From positions 3,472,001 to 3,536,000 of the forward strand of contig NZ_CP022098.1 in assembly GCF_002305875.1 (NCBI RefSeq): DNA of 64,000 nt, given 5' to 3'. Made by a program: the position numbers and the translations under genes. Source of the stretch: Cystobacter fuscus. GTDB lineage: Bacteria; Myxococcota; Myxococcia; Myxococcales; Myxococcaceae. Shown one piece after another: positions 56,077-64,000 of the stretch (positions within the stretch are counted from its first letter, which is position 1; each line of letters opens with the position of its first letter). A model generated the notes under the pieces. The model worked only from the letters and a program-made list of their open reading frames with translations. It had not been told where the DNA came from and did no database searches.

Positions 56077-57783
56077 CTAGAGCGTGGGCTGGGGGTGGTC
56101 GCCGTCGTGAGCGCGCGGTGTGGTGCGCTCCTGGGGCAGGGTGGCCGTGTGGGCGGCGGCGACGAGGGCATAGGCCTTGTGCAGCACCGGCAGCCGGGCC
56201 CCGGTCTGCTCCAGGGCCTGGAGGATGAGGGCCTCGGCGCGCTCCGTCAGGGGCAGGCCCTGCAGCGAGGAGAGCACCGTGGCCGGCCAGCGCTTCACGT
56301 GGGCCTCGCGCAACTGCCAGGCGCGCGCGTCGTCCATTCCGTCCACCGAGTCCAGGGCCTCCTTGGTGAGGGGCGCCCCCGTTTCGCGCAGGGCCCACGC
56401 CTCGGGCGTGTCGAGCCCGGTGAGCGAGCGCAGCACGACCTTGCGGGCCTTGTCCTGGAGCGCCTCGCGCAGCTCGCGCGCGAAGGGCGTGTCCAGGCCC
56501 GTGGTGCTGCGCAGCACCGCCAGGCGGTTGTGGCCGAGCAGGCGCTCGCGCAGGGCGTCCGCCTGGGCCGAGGCGAGCCCCGAGAGGCTGCGCGCCACGT
56601 CGCCGTACAAGCCCCGCTTCATGCCCAGCTCCCGCACACCCCAGGCCGTCTCGTCGTCCAGCCCGGCCAGGCCGCACAGCACGTCCGCCAGGTGGCCCTC
56701 GCCCAGGGCGCGCTCGCGCAGGGACCAGGCCGAGGGCGAGTCGTCGCGCTTGAGGCCGGAGAGCACTTCCGCGGGCGCCTGCTCATAGAGGCGCTCGCGC
56801 AGGGCCCTGGCCTGGGGCGAGGGGGTGGTGTCGATGCTCGCGGCCACGTCGCGCGGCACCACCTCCGCCAGCAGCTCGCGCAGCGCCCATGCCGGCTCGT
56901 CGTCCAGTCCGTTGAGGCTGCGCACCGTGAGGCCCGGGAAGCGCTCCACGAAGCCCAGGCGCCGCTGGTGCGCGCTGAAGCCGGGCAGGCCCCCCAATAG
57001 CCACACCGCGAGCTGCGGCTCGCGCACCTCCAGTCCGTCCATCACCCGGAAGAAGTGCTCCTCCACCTCGTCGAGCGAGCGCGGCACCGGTGCCGGCGCG
57101 GGGCGCTCGGGGGCGAGGGTCGGGCGGGGATGTTCCCGGCCTTCCAGCCGCGCCACCACCGCGTCCACCAGGCGCTGCTCCAGCACGTGCAGGGGCAGAT
57201 CGTTGTTCTCGATGACGAGCCAGCGCGAGGGCTCCTGGCGAGCCATCTCCCGGAAGGCCTCGCGCATGCGCACGGCGAGGCCCGCGCCGGCGAGGCCCTT
57301 GCGGCTGTCGTTGTCCAGGGCGCGCTCGCCCTTGCTCTTGCCCAGGCGCTTGCGCAGCCGCGCCAGCTCCGGCTCCACGTCCACGAGGATGACGAGGTCC
57401 GGCCACAGGCCCCGCGAGGCCAGCTCGCACGGGGCCTGGAGCGACTCGAGCGCCAGGCCGCGTCCGCCACCGGTGAGGGCGAGCTGCGAGTAGAGGTAGC
57501 GGTCGCTGATGCACACCTCGCCGCGCGCGAGCGCCGGGGCGATGACCTCCTCGAGCTGCTGCGCGTCGCGGGCGAGGTTGAGGAAGAACTCGGTGCGCGG
57601 TGACATCTCCAGCAGGGAGGCGTCGCGCGTGAGTTCCCGGATGCGGCGGGCCACGGGCGAGCGCAGCTCACCGCCCTCGCGCGCGTGCGCCACCTTGTAG
57701 CCCAGGCGGCTCAGCCTCGCCGCGAGGAGGTTGGACAGGGTCGTCTTTCCGCTGCCGTCGATGCCTTCGAAGTCGATGAACAC
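56077..57783 (-). CDS. tmk: Thymidylate kinase-like domain fused to a long helical repeat array
   Basis: Residues 1-215 are a thymidylate kinase domain with P-loop EGIDGSGKTTLS at 6-17, CISDRYLYSQLAL and the LID-like GGGRGL. Residues about 235-540 are about ten repeats of 28-30 residues built on GLD...AWALRE (for example LDTPEAWALRE, LDDETAWGVRE, DSPSAWSLRE). Normal thymidylate kinase is about 210 residues, so the fusion is 568 with a HEAT-like tail. GTG start at 57783. It lies between VTC and DUF4956 genes. It could be the essential dTMP kinase with a scaffold, or a nucleotide/polyphosphate kinase, since PPK2 enzymes share this fold; which is unresolved. Confidence 0.85.
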   Translation of the reverse strand: MFIDFEGIDGSGKTTLSNLLAARLSRLGYKVAHAREGGELRSPVARRIRELTRDASLLEMSPRTEFFLNLARDAQQLEEVIAPALARGEVCISDRYLYSQLALTGGGRGLALESLQAPCELASRGLWPDLVILVDVEPELARLRKRLGKSKGERALDNDSRKGLAGAGLAVRMREAFREMARQEPSRWLVIENNDLPLHVLEQRLVDAVVARLEGREHPRPTLAPERPAPAPVPRSLDEVEEHFFRVMDGLEVREPQLAVWLLGGLPGFSAHQRRLGFVERFPGLTVRSLNGLDDEPAWALRELLAEVVPRDVAASIDTTPSPQARALRERLYEQAPAEVLSGLKRDDSPSAWSLRERALGEGHLADVLCGLAGLDDETAWGVRELGMKRGLYGDVARSLSGLASAQADALRERLLGHNRLAVLRSTTGLDTPFARELREALQDKARKVVLRSLTGLDTPEAWALRETGAPLTKEALDSVDGMDDARAWQLREAHVKRWPATVLSSLQGLPLTERAEALILQALEQTGARLPVLHKAYALVAAAHTATLPQERTTPRAHDGDHPQPTL

Positions 57784-57789
57784 GGTTGC

Positions 57790-58506
57790 TCAGCCCTCCG
57801 CGATGCCGTCCGCGACGAATTCGTGGACCCTCGCCATTCCCTCGGCGAACTTGCTGTACGCCGGTTTGCACCCGGGGTTGAGCGCCGCCAGCCACTCGGG
57901 CAGCTCCGCTCCCAGGTGCTTCACCTCCACCACCACGCGTCCGTCCAGTGCGAGCGGCGCTCCCAGCCGCTCCGCGCTCAAGGCCGTCTGGCCGAGCGCA
58001 AGTTGTGTCGTCACCCGGTGAAAGCCAATCTCCCGATCCACCGTCACGCGCCAGGACTGGGAGAACTGGTACACGTGGCGCTGGTAGGTCACCGCGAGCA
58101 CCGGCCTCAGGCTGCCCCCGGCGATGAGCGGCAGCAGGCCCGCCCCGCCGCGCATCACCTGTCCGAAGCGCGTGCGTGGCACCCACACCCGGCGCTTCTG
58201 GGTGACGCCATTGCGCTCGCGCTTGACCTCGAGCACCACGCGCTCCTCGCCCGGCATGGCCCCCAGGTCCGGCGCGTACTCCTTGGTACGCACCTTGAGA
58301 CAATCCATGGGGGTGTGCAGCGAGCGCAGCGTGAGCGGATGGCCCGGCTTGTCGAAGTAGACGGAGGTGATGCGCGTGGGCTCGGGCGGCGGAGCGTCCA
58401 GCATGCCCGACAGGCGCGCGCACAGGGCGAGCGCGTCCTCGCGGTGCAGGATGAGCTTGAACTCCCGGCGCAGTTTGGTGACTTCTCCTTCAGCGAACTG
58501 GATCAT
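57790..58506 (-). CDS. VTC-domain polyphosphate polymerase-like protein
   Basis: The 238-residue protein has the VTC/CYTH-like tunnel core: RREFKLILHREDALALCARL, TSVYFDKPGHPLTLRS, the basic KVRTKEYAPD, VVLEVKRERNGVTQKRRVWV, and GRVVVEVKHLG, where Arg/Lys and Glu residues line the tunnel. Yeast Vtc4 with this fold makes polyphosphate from ATP. The next two genes encode the kinase-repeat fusion and DUF4956, fitting a polyphosphate context. ATG 58506 is preferred; upstream in-frame sequence looks non-coding. No membrane segment is seen. Confidence 0.88.
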   Translation of the reverse strand: MIQFAEGEVTKLRREFKLILHREDALALCARLSGMLDAPPPEPTRITSVYFDKPGHPLTLRSLHTPMDCLKVRTKEYAPDLGAMPGEERVVLEVKRERNGVTQKRRVWVPRTRFGQVMRGGAGLLPLIAGGSLRPVLAVTYQRHVYQFSQSWRVTVDREIGFHRVTTQLALGQTALSAERLGAPLALDGRVVVEVKHLGAELPEWLAALNPGCKPAYSKFAEGMARVHEFVADGIAEG

Positions 58507-58525
58507 GGTGCGCCCTCGCGTGCCG

Positions 58526-59590
58526 TCAGAAGCGGGTGGCCAGCTGGAGTGAGTATTCGAGGCCCGCGAGCTCATCCCCGGGACGCAGCGCGTGCTCGGC
58601 CTGGAGCTGGGCCTTGAAGTGCCGCGAGTAGAGGAGGTTGAGGCCGCCCACGAGCGCGTAGCCGCGCGCCTTCAACGGGCCGGTGAGCTGCAGCAGCTCC
58701 GCGCCCGCCACCGGCTGCAGCGCCCAGCCGTCCAGGCCCAGGGGCAGCATGAAGCTGGCCAGTCCCATCTGCCCCATGAAGGGCCCCACGGCGAGTCGTC
58801 CGGTGACGTACTCGCCCGACAACTCCAGTCCGCCCAGCCGCAGCGACGCGTCCGCCGCCAGGGCGTGGTGGCGCGTGCCATCGAAGACCTCGGTCAGGTA
58901 GGTGCTCGCGCCGAGCGTGAGCGCCTTGAAGGGGCGCATGCTCACGCGCAGCGCCGCGTCCTCGCCCAGGCGCGTGCCCGACGCGTCCTTGGCGCCCTCG
59001 AAGACGCCGCCGGAGATCCGCAGCTTCCACGCCTCCTTGAGGTTCACCTCACCCATGAGCCCCAGGCGCCGGCCGCCCAGCTTGTGGGTGTCCTCGAGAT
59101 AGTCGGCCACGAGGCCGCGGTTCATCACCGGCAGGTCCCAGCGCGACTCCAGCTCGCGCTCCAGGAAGGGCGACTTGAACTGGCCGCCGTACAGCCGCAG
59201 TTGCTTGGAGCCGTCGGCCACGCGCACGAAGGCGTCCTTGAGCATCGACTTGGAGGAGAGGTCCGCGGTCACCTCGGCCTCCACGTACGGCAGCGAGGCC
59301 GCCAGTCCCACGCGCGCGGACTGCAGGGACAGCGAGCGCGTGTACTGCTCACGCTCGTCCGCGCTCATCCGCGCGAACACCCGCCCGAAGGGCCGCACCT
59401 GGAAGCCCCGGTCGTCTTCCTTGCGCAGGCCATCGCCGCCCTCGGACACCGGCTGCCGCGTGGGCACCTCGGGGGGGGTGGGGGGTTCGAGCTTCTCGAT
59501 GGGCTCCTGCGCCCAACCCCGTGCTCCCATCAGCAGGAGCGTGGCGATGAGTGCCCGACGCCCCCCCGTGCTCCAGTTCCCCCTGCCCAT
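58526..59590 (-). CDS. Outer-membrane porin, OprP/OprO-like
   Basis: The 354-residue protein has a signal peptide (LIATLLLMGARGWA), a Pro-rich acidic linker and a beta-barrel of repeated strands (VGLAASLPYVEAEVTADLSS, KLRISGGVF, ALTLGASTYLTEVF, LGGLELSGEYVTGRL). It closes with YSLQLATRF; a terminal Phe is the BAM signal. Segments such as LYGGQFKSPFLERELESRWD, then PVMNRGLVADYL, resemble phosphate-selective porins O and P. Being upstream of the VTC gene, it could supply phosphate or pyrophosphate. It heads the five-gene set; the ATG overlaps nothing. Confidence 0.78.
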   Translation of the reverse strand: MGRGNWSTGGRRALIATLLLMGARGWAQEPIEKLEPPTPPEVPTRQPVSEGGDGLRKEDDRGFQVRPFGRVFARMSADEREQYTRSLSLQSARVGLAASLPYVEAEVTADLSSKSMLKDAFVRVADGSKQLRLYGGQFKSPFLERELESRWDLPVMNRGLVADYLEDTHKLGGRRLGLMGEVNLKEAWKLRISGGVFEGAKDASGTRLGEDAALRVSMRPFKALTLGASTYLTEVFDGTRHHALAADASLRLGGLELSGEYVTGRLAVGPFMGQMGLASFMLPLGLDGWALQPVAGAELLQLTGPLKARGYALVGGLNLLYSRHFKAQLQAEHALRPGDELAGLEYSLQLATRF

Positions 59591-59762
59591 GTCCGCGCCT
59601 CCCCGACCCGATCCGGCACGGGCAGTTGCAACAGGGGTGCCTGCCCGTGAAGCCGTCTGGGGGACGACACTCGCCTCGTTCCGCCGTCCAAAAGCCGTCG
59701 GGACAAGGGGGGCCTGGGGCCTCGAGGTCGTCGCGGGCGCCCGCCTTCGAGGGGGCGGCGTC

Positions 59763-59798
59763 TGTCGAAATTACGGCCCGGGTTGTCGAAAATTACGG
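59763..59798. repeat. Tandem imperfect direct repeat TGTCGAAATTACGG
   Basis: TGTCGAAATTACGG (59763-59776) and TGTCGAAAATTACGG (59784-59798) are separated by seven bases and lie at the 3-prime end of the exported protein gene. The second copy contains its TAA stop. The AT-rich core contrasts with the surroundings. It may be a duplication or a protein binding site. The rest of the 200-base gap to the porin shows no gene. Confidence 0.4.
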
Positions 59799-60440
59799 TT
59801 CGCCCGGCGCGGGTGACTCCGGCGTCGCATGGATCTGCGGCGGAGGCGCCTCCCCAGCATCGGTCCCGGGGGAGGGGGGCGCCGGAGGCTCGGCCCGCTC
59901 CGTCCGCAGCATGCCCCGCACCGTGTACCCCAGCAGCGCCAGCAGCCCCACGCCCAACAGCCCCCAGCCCACCAGGCGCGACACGGGCGAGTCGCTCACC
60001 TCGAGGGGCGCGTGGAGTGCCTTGGTGCGTGTCGTCCGGAAGCCCACATCGAGCACATGGGGACCGGTGGCCTCGGGGACGAAGGTGTATTCCCAGTGGC
60101 GCTCGCCGCGCTTGACGGTGACGCTCTGGCCGTGGGTGGCGCCGGCCGGGCGCAGGGTGAGGACGAGGGGCCCGGTGAAGGGGGCGCCCTCGAAGCTGCC
60201 CACGTCGAGGCTGACATGGAGCGGCTGGCCCGCGCGGGGGGGCACGGGGCGGAGGCTGCCTTGGAGCCGCTCCTCGGTGTCCGACCAGGAGAGCTCCCAG
60301 GCCTCCTCATGGGGGGAGACCTCGATGGCGTCCCGGCGCTGCCGGCTGTCGTCTCCGGGGTGGGCCAGGGCGGAGGAGGCGAGCCACAGGCTCGTCATGA
60401 GGGGGAACAGGCGGTTTCCAACGGGTCGTCTTTGCCTCAT
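59793..60440 (-). CDS. Exported membrane-anchored protein with FixH/YtkA-like domain
   Basis: The 215-residue protein has a signal peptide (FPLMTSLWLASSALA) and a beta-sandwich-like domain (LQGSLRPVPPRAGQPLHVSL, then FTGPLVLTLRPAGATHGQS, then GPHVLDVGFRTTRT) with Gly and Pro spacing as in FixH or YtkA-like domains. A membrane helix (VGWGLLGVGLLALLGYTV) follows, then a basic RTERA and a Pro-rich cytosolic tail. The gene diverges from the Ser/Thr kinase with only 76 bases between starts. ATG 60440 follows a suitable signal. Metal delivery is a possibility, not established. Confidence 0.65.
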   Translation of the reverse strand: MRQRRPVGNRLFPLMTSLWLASSALAHPGDDSRQRRDAIEVSPHEEAWELSWSDTEERLQGSLRPVPPRAGQPLHVSLDVGSFEGAPFTGPLVLTLRPAGATHGQSVTVKRGERHWEYTFVPEATGPHVLDVGFRTTRTKALHAPLEVSDSPVSRLVGWGLLGVGLLALLGYTVRGMLRTERAEPPAPPSPGTDAGEAPPPQIHATPESPAPGEP

Positions 60441-60515
60441 CCCATGGGGTCGCCTAAGATGAACCACCCTGAACTCTCTCACTTCGCGCTTGCTCCCCCC
60501 GGCGAGCTACCCGGG

Positions 60516-62858
60516 ATGAACCCTCAACTCTTTGGGAAATATCAGCTCATCAAGAAGCTCGCCACTGGCGGCATGGCCGAGGTGTGGCTCGCGCGCCAGC
60601 GGGGCATCGAGGGGTTCGCCAAGAACGTGGTGGTCAAGCGCATCCTGCCGCACCTGGCGGAGGACGCGGAATTCGTCGAGATGTTCCGCAACGAAGCGCT
60701 CATCGCCGCCAAGTTCAACCACCCCAACATCGCCCAGGTGTACGAGTTCGGTGAGGCCAACGGCACCTACTTCATCGCCATGGAGTACATCCACGGCGAG
60801 GACCTGGGGCGGGTGCTGCGCAAGGCGTACAACGCGGGGGGGTGGATCGCCCAGCCGCTGGCCATCCGCATCGTCGCCGCGGCGTGCGAGGGCCTGTACT
60901 ACGCGCACACGCGCACGGACGACGCGGGCCGGCCGCTGAAGGTGGTGCACCGCGACATCTCGCCGCAGAACATCCTCATCAGCTTCGACGGCTCGGTGAA
61001 GCTGGTGGACTTCGGCATCGCCAAGGCGGCGGACCAGGCGTCCATGACGAAGTCGGGCGCCATCAAGGGCAAGTTCGCGTACATGGCGCCCGAGCAGGCC
61101 GCGGGCAAGCCGCTGGACAGCCGCGCGGACATCTTCGCCATCGGGCTGGTGCTCTACGAGATGCTCACCAGCAACCGCCCCCTCAAGCGCGACATGGAGC
61201 TGGCCACGCTCCAGGCGGCGCTCGAGTGCAACATCATGCCGCCTTCCCAGGTGGCGGACGTGCCGGCGGAGCTGGACACGGTGGTGATGCGGGCGCTGGC
61301 CAAGGCCGCGGATGATCGCTACCGCGACGCGCGCCAGCTCCAGCTCGCCCTGGAGGAGTTCCTCGTCAGCCAGCGCTGGGTGGCCGGCTCGGTGCAGATC
61401 TCCGAGCTGATGGAGGCCCTGTTCGCGGACCGGCTGGAAGAGGAGCGGCGCAGCGGCAACCCGGAGCCGCGCGGCGAGGAGTCCGCCACGGCGGCGCCCG
61501 CGGCGCCCGAGTTCCCGGAGCCTTCCGCTCCGCCCCCGCGCAGCACGTCCCGCACGATGCAGCGGGCCTCCGCCTCGGCACCTCCTCCCGCGCCCGAGAT
61601 GGACTGGGAAGCCCCTCCGGGCGAGATGCAGCCGCCGGCGCGGCGCACCTCCATGCGCACGCCCGCGAGCAAGCGCCCGGAGTCGAGCACGCTCCCGGTG
61701 ACGGCCGAGCCGGAGGCCGAGGAGTGGGAGGCTCCGCCCTCCACGGAGGTGGCGTCGCGCCGCCGCGCCCCCTCGGAGTCCATCCGTCGGCCCGCGCCGA
61801 GCTCCGCGTCCATGGCGCGCGCGTCCGGCCGCCAGGAAGCCGCCCGGGGCACGCCCACGGAGATGCCCGGCGCGCGGCGTCCCAACTCCGACGTCGCCAT
61901 TCCCCGCCGCTCGGGCAGTCGCGTGGGGGAGCCGGCCGTGGAGCCGGAGGTCCGGCGCTCCTCGCCCGCGGCCCTGGCCATCCCTCCGCGTGTGCGCACG
62001 CCTCCCGAGGAGGAGGATCCCGAGCGCACGATGCTGCCGCCTCCCGAGCCGGAGCCGGTGCGGCGTCGCACGGGCTCACAGCCCGCGGCCGTGGCCCCGG
62101 CGGAGCCCTCCGTCCGCCGGCGCACGGGCATCCGCCCGGAGGTGGCCGAGCCGGCTCCCGTGCGTCGCCGCACGTCCTCCGTGCCCACGGCGCGCGCGGT
62201 GGTGGACGACGAGGACAGCGTTCCGGAGGCCAAGGCCGAGGTGCCGGCTCCCGTGCGCTCGCGGAGCCTGCCCCTGCCGAAGCTGCTGGGTGGCGTCGTG
62301 GTGGTGGCGCTGGTGGGCGCGGGGCTCGTCTTCCACAAACCGCTGCTGGAGATGCTCGGCAGCACGGCCATGGACGGCCAGGGCATCTACATCTCGCTGG
62401 AGACGAACATCCCCGTCGAGGTCTCCGTGAGACACAACGCGCGCTGCGGCAGCTCGTCGCCCATCACGTCCCTGGGCAGCACGCCCCTGCGGGATGTGTC
62501 GGGCGCCCACCTGCAGGACACGCTCATCCTGGAGAACAAGCAGCTTGGCATCTCCAAGCAGCTCGAGGTCCCCTTCGGCGAGCCCAACGAGCACAAGCAA
62601 CTGCCTCCCGTGGAGTTCAAGACGGGCAAGGTCCGGCTCAAGCTCATGCCCGCGAAGGTCTCGGGGGTGGAGATCTTCCGGGATGGGCAGAAGCTCGGCC
62701 TCTACAGCCCGGGCCTGGGGTTGGATCTGGTGGAGGGCGATCACCACCTCATCCTACAGGGGCCCTCGCTCAAGGAGCCGGTGCAGGTGGACGTGACGGT
62801 GAGGGGCCACGAGACCGTGGATCAGCCGGTGGACGTGAGGGAGTACCTGCAGCAGTAG
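60516..62858 (+). CDS. Ser/Thr protein kinase with transmembrane helix and PEGA-like C-terminus
   Basis: The 780-residue kinase has an N-terminal catalytic domain (residues 8-280) with LATGGMAEVWLA, VVKRIL, VHRDISPQNIL and DFGIAKA. A disordered Pro/Arg/Ser-rich stretch of about 290 residues follows, with repeats of VRRRTG (about 515-555). A membrane helix at about 590-608 (LLGGVVVVALVGAGLVF) precedes a periplasmic end containing a PEGA-type motif (GVEIFRDGQKLGLYSPGLGL). ATG 60516 starts at the usual kinase N-terminus; in-frame ATG codons at 60444 and 60459 are alternatives. It is of the myxobacterial receptor kinase type; the ligand is unknown. Confidence 0.93.
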   Translation: MNPQLFGKYQLIKKLATGGMAEVWLARQRGIEGFAKNVVVKRILPHLAEDAEFVEMFRNEALIAAKFNHPNIAQVYEFGEANGTYFIAMEYIHGEDLGRVLRKAYNAGGWIAQPLAIRIVAAACEGLYYAHTRTDDAGRPLKVVHRDISPQNILISFDGSVKLVDFGIAKAADQASMTKSGAIKGKFAYMAPEQAAGKPLDSRADIFAIGLVLYEMLTSNRPLKRDMELATLQAALECNIMPPSQVADVPAELDTVVMRALAKAADDRYRDARQLQLALEEFLVSQRWVAGSVQISELMEALFADRLEEERRSGNPEPRGEESATAAPAAPEFPEPSAPPPRSTSRTMQRASASAPPPAPEMDWEAPPGEMQPPARRTSMRTPASKRPESSTLPVTAEPEAEEWEAPPSTEVASRRRAPSESIRRPAPSSASMARASGRQEAARGTPTEMPGARRPNSDVAIPRRSGSRVGEPAVEPEVRRSSPAALAIPPRVRTPPEEEDPERTMLPPPEPEPVRRRTGSQPAAVAPAEPSVRRRTGIRPEVAEPAPVRRRTSSVPTARAVVDDEDSVPEAKAEVPAPVRSRSLPLPKLLGGVVVVALVGAGLVFHKPLLEMLGSTAMDGQGIYISLETNIPVEVSVRHNARCGSSSPITSLGSTPLRDVSGAHLQDTLILENKQLGISKQLEVPFGEPNEHKQLPPVEFKTGKVRLKLMPAKVSGVEIFRDGQKLGLYSPGLGLDLVEGDHHLILQGPSLKEPVQVDVTVRGHETVDQPVDVREYLQQ

Positions 62859-62865
62859 GGCCCCG

Positions 62866-63198
62866 TCAGTAGCGGGGCAGGCTCGGGTCCACCGTGCGCG
62901 AGTAGAGATCGATTCCTCCGCGCAGGGACACGGCGTCCAGGCCGTGCGCCCTCAGGTAGGCGGTGCCATCCAGGCTGCGCACGCCGTGGTGGCAGTAGAC
63001 GACGATGGGCCGGCCGCGGAAGGCCTCCAACTCCTGGGCGCGCTCGTCCAGTTCCGGCAGCGGAATGAGCACCGAGCGGGGCAGCGCCACGTGGGCGTGC
63101 TCCTCGGGAAAGCGCACGTCGAGCAGCACGGGGTGGGACTCGGGGGGCCCCGCGAGCCGGGCGGCGAGGGTGGTGGGATCGATTTCCGGGATGGGCAT
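62866..63198 (-). CDS. Rhodanese-like sulfurtransferase
   Basis: The 110-residue single-domain rhodanese has VLLDVRFPEEHAHVALPRSV, GRPIVVYCHHGVRS with active-site Cys in the CHHGVRS loop, and GGIDLYSRTVDP. It sits 14 bases downstream of the MoeB-like gene. In many organisms a rhodanese domain is fused to the MoeB C-terminus (MoeZ/MOCS3); here it is separate. It probably supplies persulfide sulfur for MoaD-type tail thiocarboxylation. Confidence 0.88.
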   Translation of the reverse strand: MPIPEIDPTTLAARLAGPPESHPVLLDVRFPEEHAHVALPRSVLIPLPELDERAQELEAFRGRPIVVYCHHGVRSLDGTAYLRAHGLDAVSLRGGIDLYSRTVDPSLPRY

Positions 63199-63212
63199 GG
63201 GGACTCTTCCTG

Positions 63213-64000
63213 TCAGGCGGACGAGGCGCAGAAGCGTTCGTAGTCGATGAGCTCCACCTTGGCGCCGGGCGCGCACACGGGGCAGCGCGGATCCCTGCGC
63301 AGCTTGAGCTCCTGGAACCGGGTGCCGAGCGCGTCGAAGGTGAGCAGGCGCCCCACGAGTGGCTCTCCCACGCCGAGCAACAGCTTGAGGGCCTCGTTGG
63401 CCTGGAAGAGGCCGATGATGCCGGGCAGCACGCCGAGCACGCCGGCCTCGGCGCAGGAGGGGGCGAGCTCCGGAGGCGGCGGGGTGGGGTAGAGGCAGCG
63501 GTAGCAGGGGCCCTGGCCGGGGACGAAGGTGGTGACCTGGCCCTCGAAGCGGAAGATGGAGCCGTGGAGGTTGGGCAGGCCGAGCAGGACGCAGGCGTCG
63601 TTGAGCAGGTAGCGCGTGGGGAAGTTGTCCCCGCCGTCGAGCACCAGATCGAAGCCCTCGAGGATGCGCAGGGCGTTGTCGGAGGTGAGGCGCTCGCGGA
63701 AGGGCACCACCTTCACGTCGGGGTTGAGCGCCTCGAGGGCCACGCGGGCGCTCTCCACCTTGGGCTGGCCGGCGCGCTCGTGGGTGTGGAGCACCTGGCG
63801 CTGCAGGTTGCTCAGGTCCACCACGTCCGCGTCCACGAGCCCCAGCGTGCCCACGCCGGCGGCGGCCAGGTAGAGCGCGGCGGGCGAGCCCAGGCCGCCC
63901 GCGCCGAGCAGCAGCACCTTGGAGCCGAGCAGCTTCGCCTGACCCTCCTCACCCACCTCCGGGAGGATGAGGTGGCGGCGGTAGCGCTCCTTCTGGGCCG
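63213..64000 (-). CDS. moeB: MoeB/ThiF-type E1-like adenylyltransferase (partial, start outside window)
   Basis: The coding frame runs off the right edge; the visible 262 codons begin QKERYRRHLILPEVGEEGQA, the true MoeB N-terminus, so only a few residues are missing. It has nucleotide motif LLLGAGGLGSP, ADVVDLSNLQRQ, GGDNFPTRYLLND, the zinc pairs CYRC and CPVC, and PSCAEAGVLGVLPGIIG with the conserved Cys. The enzyme adenylates the C-terminal Gly of MoaD or ThiS. The MoaD-MoaE fusion at 8833 is a candidate partner. Confidence 0.93.
   Translation of the reverse strand, partial: AQKERYRRHLILPEVGEEGQAKLLGSKVLLLGAGGLGSPAALYLAAAGVGTLGLVDADVVDLSNLQRQVLHTHERAGQPKVESARVALEALNPDVKVVPFRERLTSDNALRILEGFDLVLDGGDNFPTRYLLNDACVLLGLPNLHGSIFRFEGQVTTFVPGQGPCYRCLYPTPPPPELAPSCAEAGVLGVLPGIIGLFQANEALKLLLGVGEPLVGRLLTFDALGTRFQELKLRRDPRCPVCAPGAKVELIDYERFCASSA

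Overview
The window is about 70% GC, with strong third-position G/C bias and almost wall-to-wall genes. Several features point to a myxobacterium, most likely a Cystobacterineae member (Cystobacter/Archangium-like; genus inferred, not proven): exported proteins ending in Cys, a hydrophobic stretch and an Arg cluster (MYXO-CTERM type); many Ser/Thr kinases and hybrid kinases; tandem M36 proteases; and many lipoproteins. No rRNA, tRNA, CRISPR array or intact insertion sequence was seen.

Layout. 1-5.2 kb: envelope and housekeeping genes (cdsA, a three-PDZ rseP, an RlpA-like lipoprotein, tsaB, a frameshifted barrel fragment, and a Usg-like ASADH homolog without the catalytic Cys). 5.3-9.5 kb: MYXO-CTERM protein, outer-membrane barrel, PKD lipoprotein, MoaD-MoaE fusion. 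9.5-11.6 kb: a lower-GC two-gene ATPase plus TOPRIM-like cassette resembling defence modules. 11.6-17.8 kb: membrane protein, terpene synthase, hybrid histidine kinase, second site-2 protease, Nudix hydrolase, lipoprotein. 17.8-21.5 kb: acs and pncC, then a decayed patch with two internally deleted pseudogenes and a small orphan gene. 21.6-28.6 kb: a 1793-residue Ser/Thr kinase/AAA/GAF/histidine kinase, a DUF2325-like gene and rnhB. 28.7-38.3 kb: a minus-strand run headed by two short homologous peptides, then an MvdD-like ATP-grasp ligase, ABC exporter, JmjC/cupin protein, a repeat protein and a Zn-ribbon membrane protein. 38.5-45.6 kb: truncated Uma2 protein, M61 peptidase, rsmB, metallophosphatase, ABC-2 exporter. 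45.7-54.5 kb: tandem M36 metalloproteases. 54.6-59.6 kb: a possible phosphate/polyphosphate operon (porin, VTC domain, thymidylate kinase fused to repeats, DUF4956, lipoprotein). 59.8-64 kb: exported protein, PEGA-type Ser/Thr kinase, rhodanese, and MoeB/ThiF running off the edge.

The most notable system is the graspetide-like (omega-ester/amide RiPP) cluster at 33.3-38.3 kb. Its two precursors share a leader motif, PALFFKRFEE, that resembles the microviridin PFFARFL motif, and both end in Lys followed by an Asp-rich DADF tail. An ATP-grasp ligase would join side chains and the ABC protein would export the product. A JmjC oxygenase, translationally coupled to two further genes, could add another modification. 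Second in interest are the ATPase/TOPRIM-like pair and the VTC/kinase-repeat cluster.
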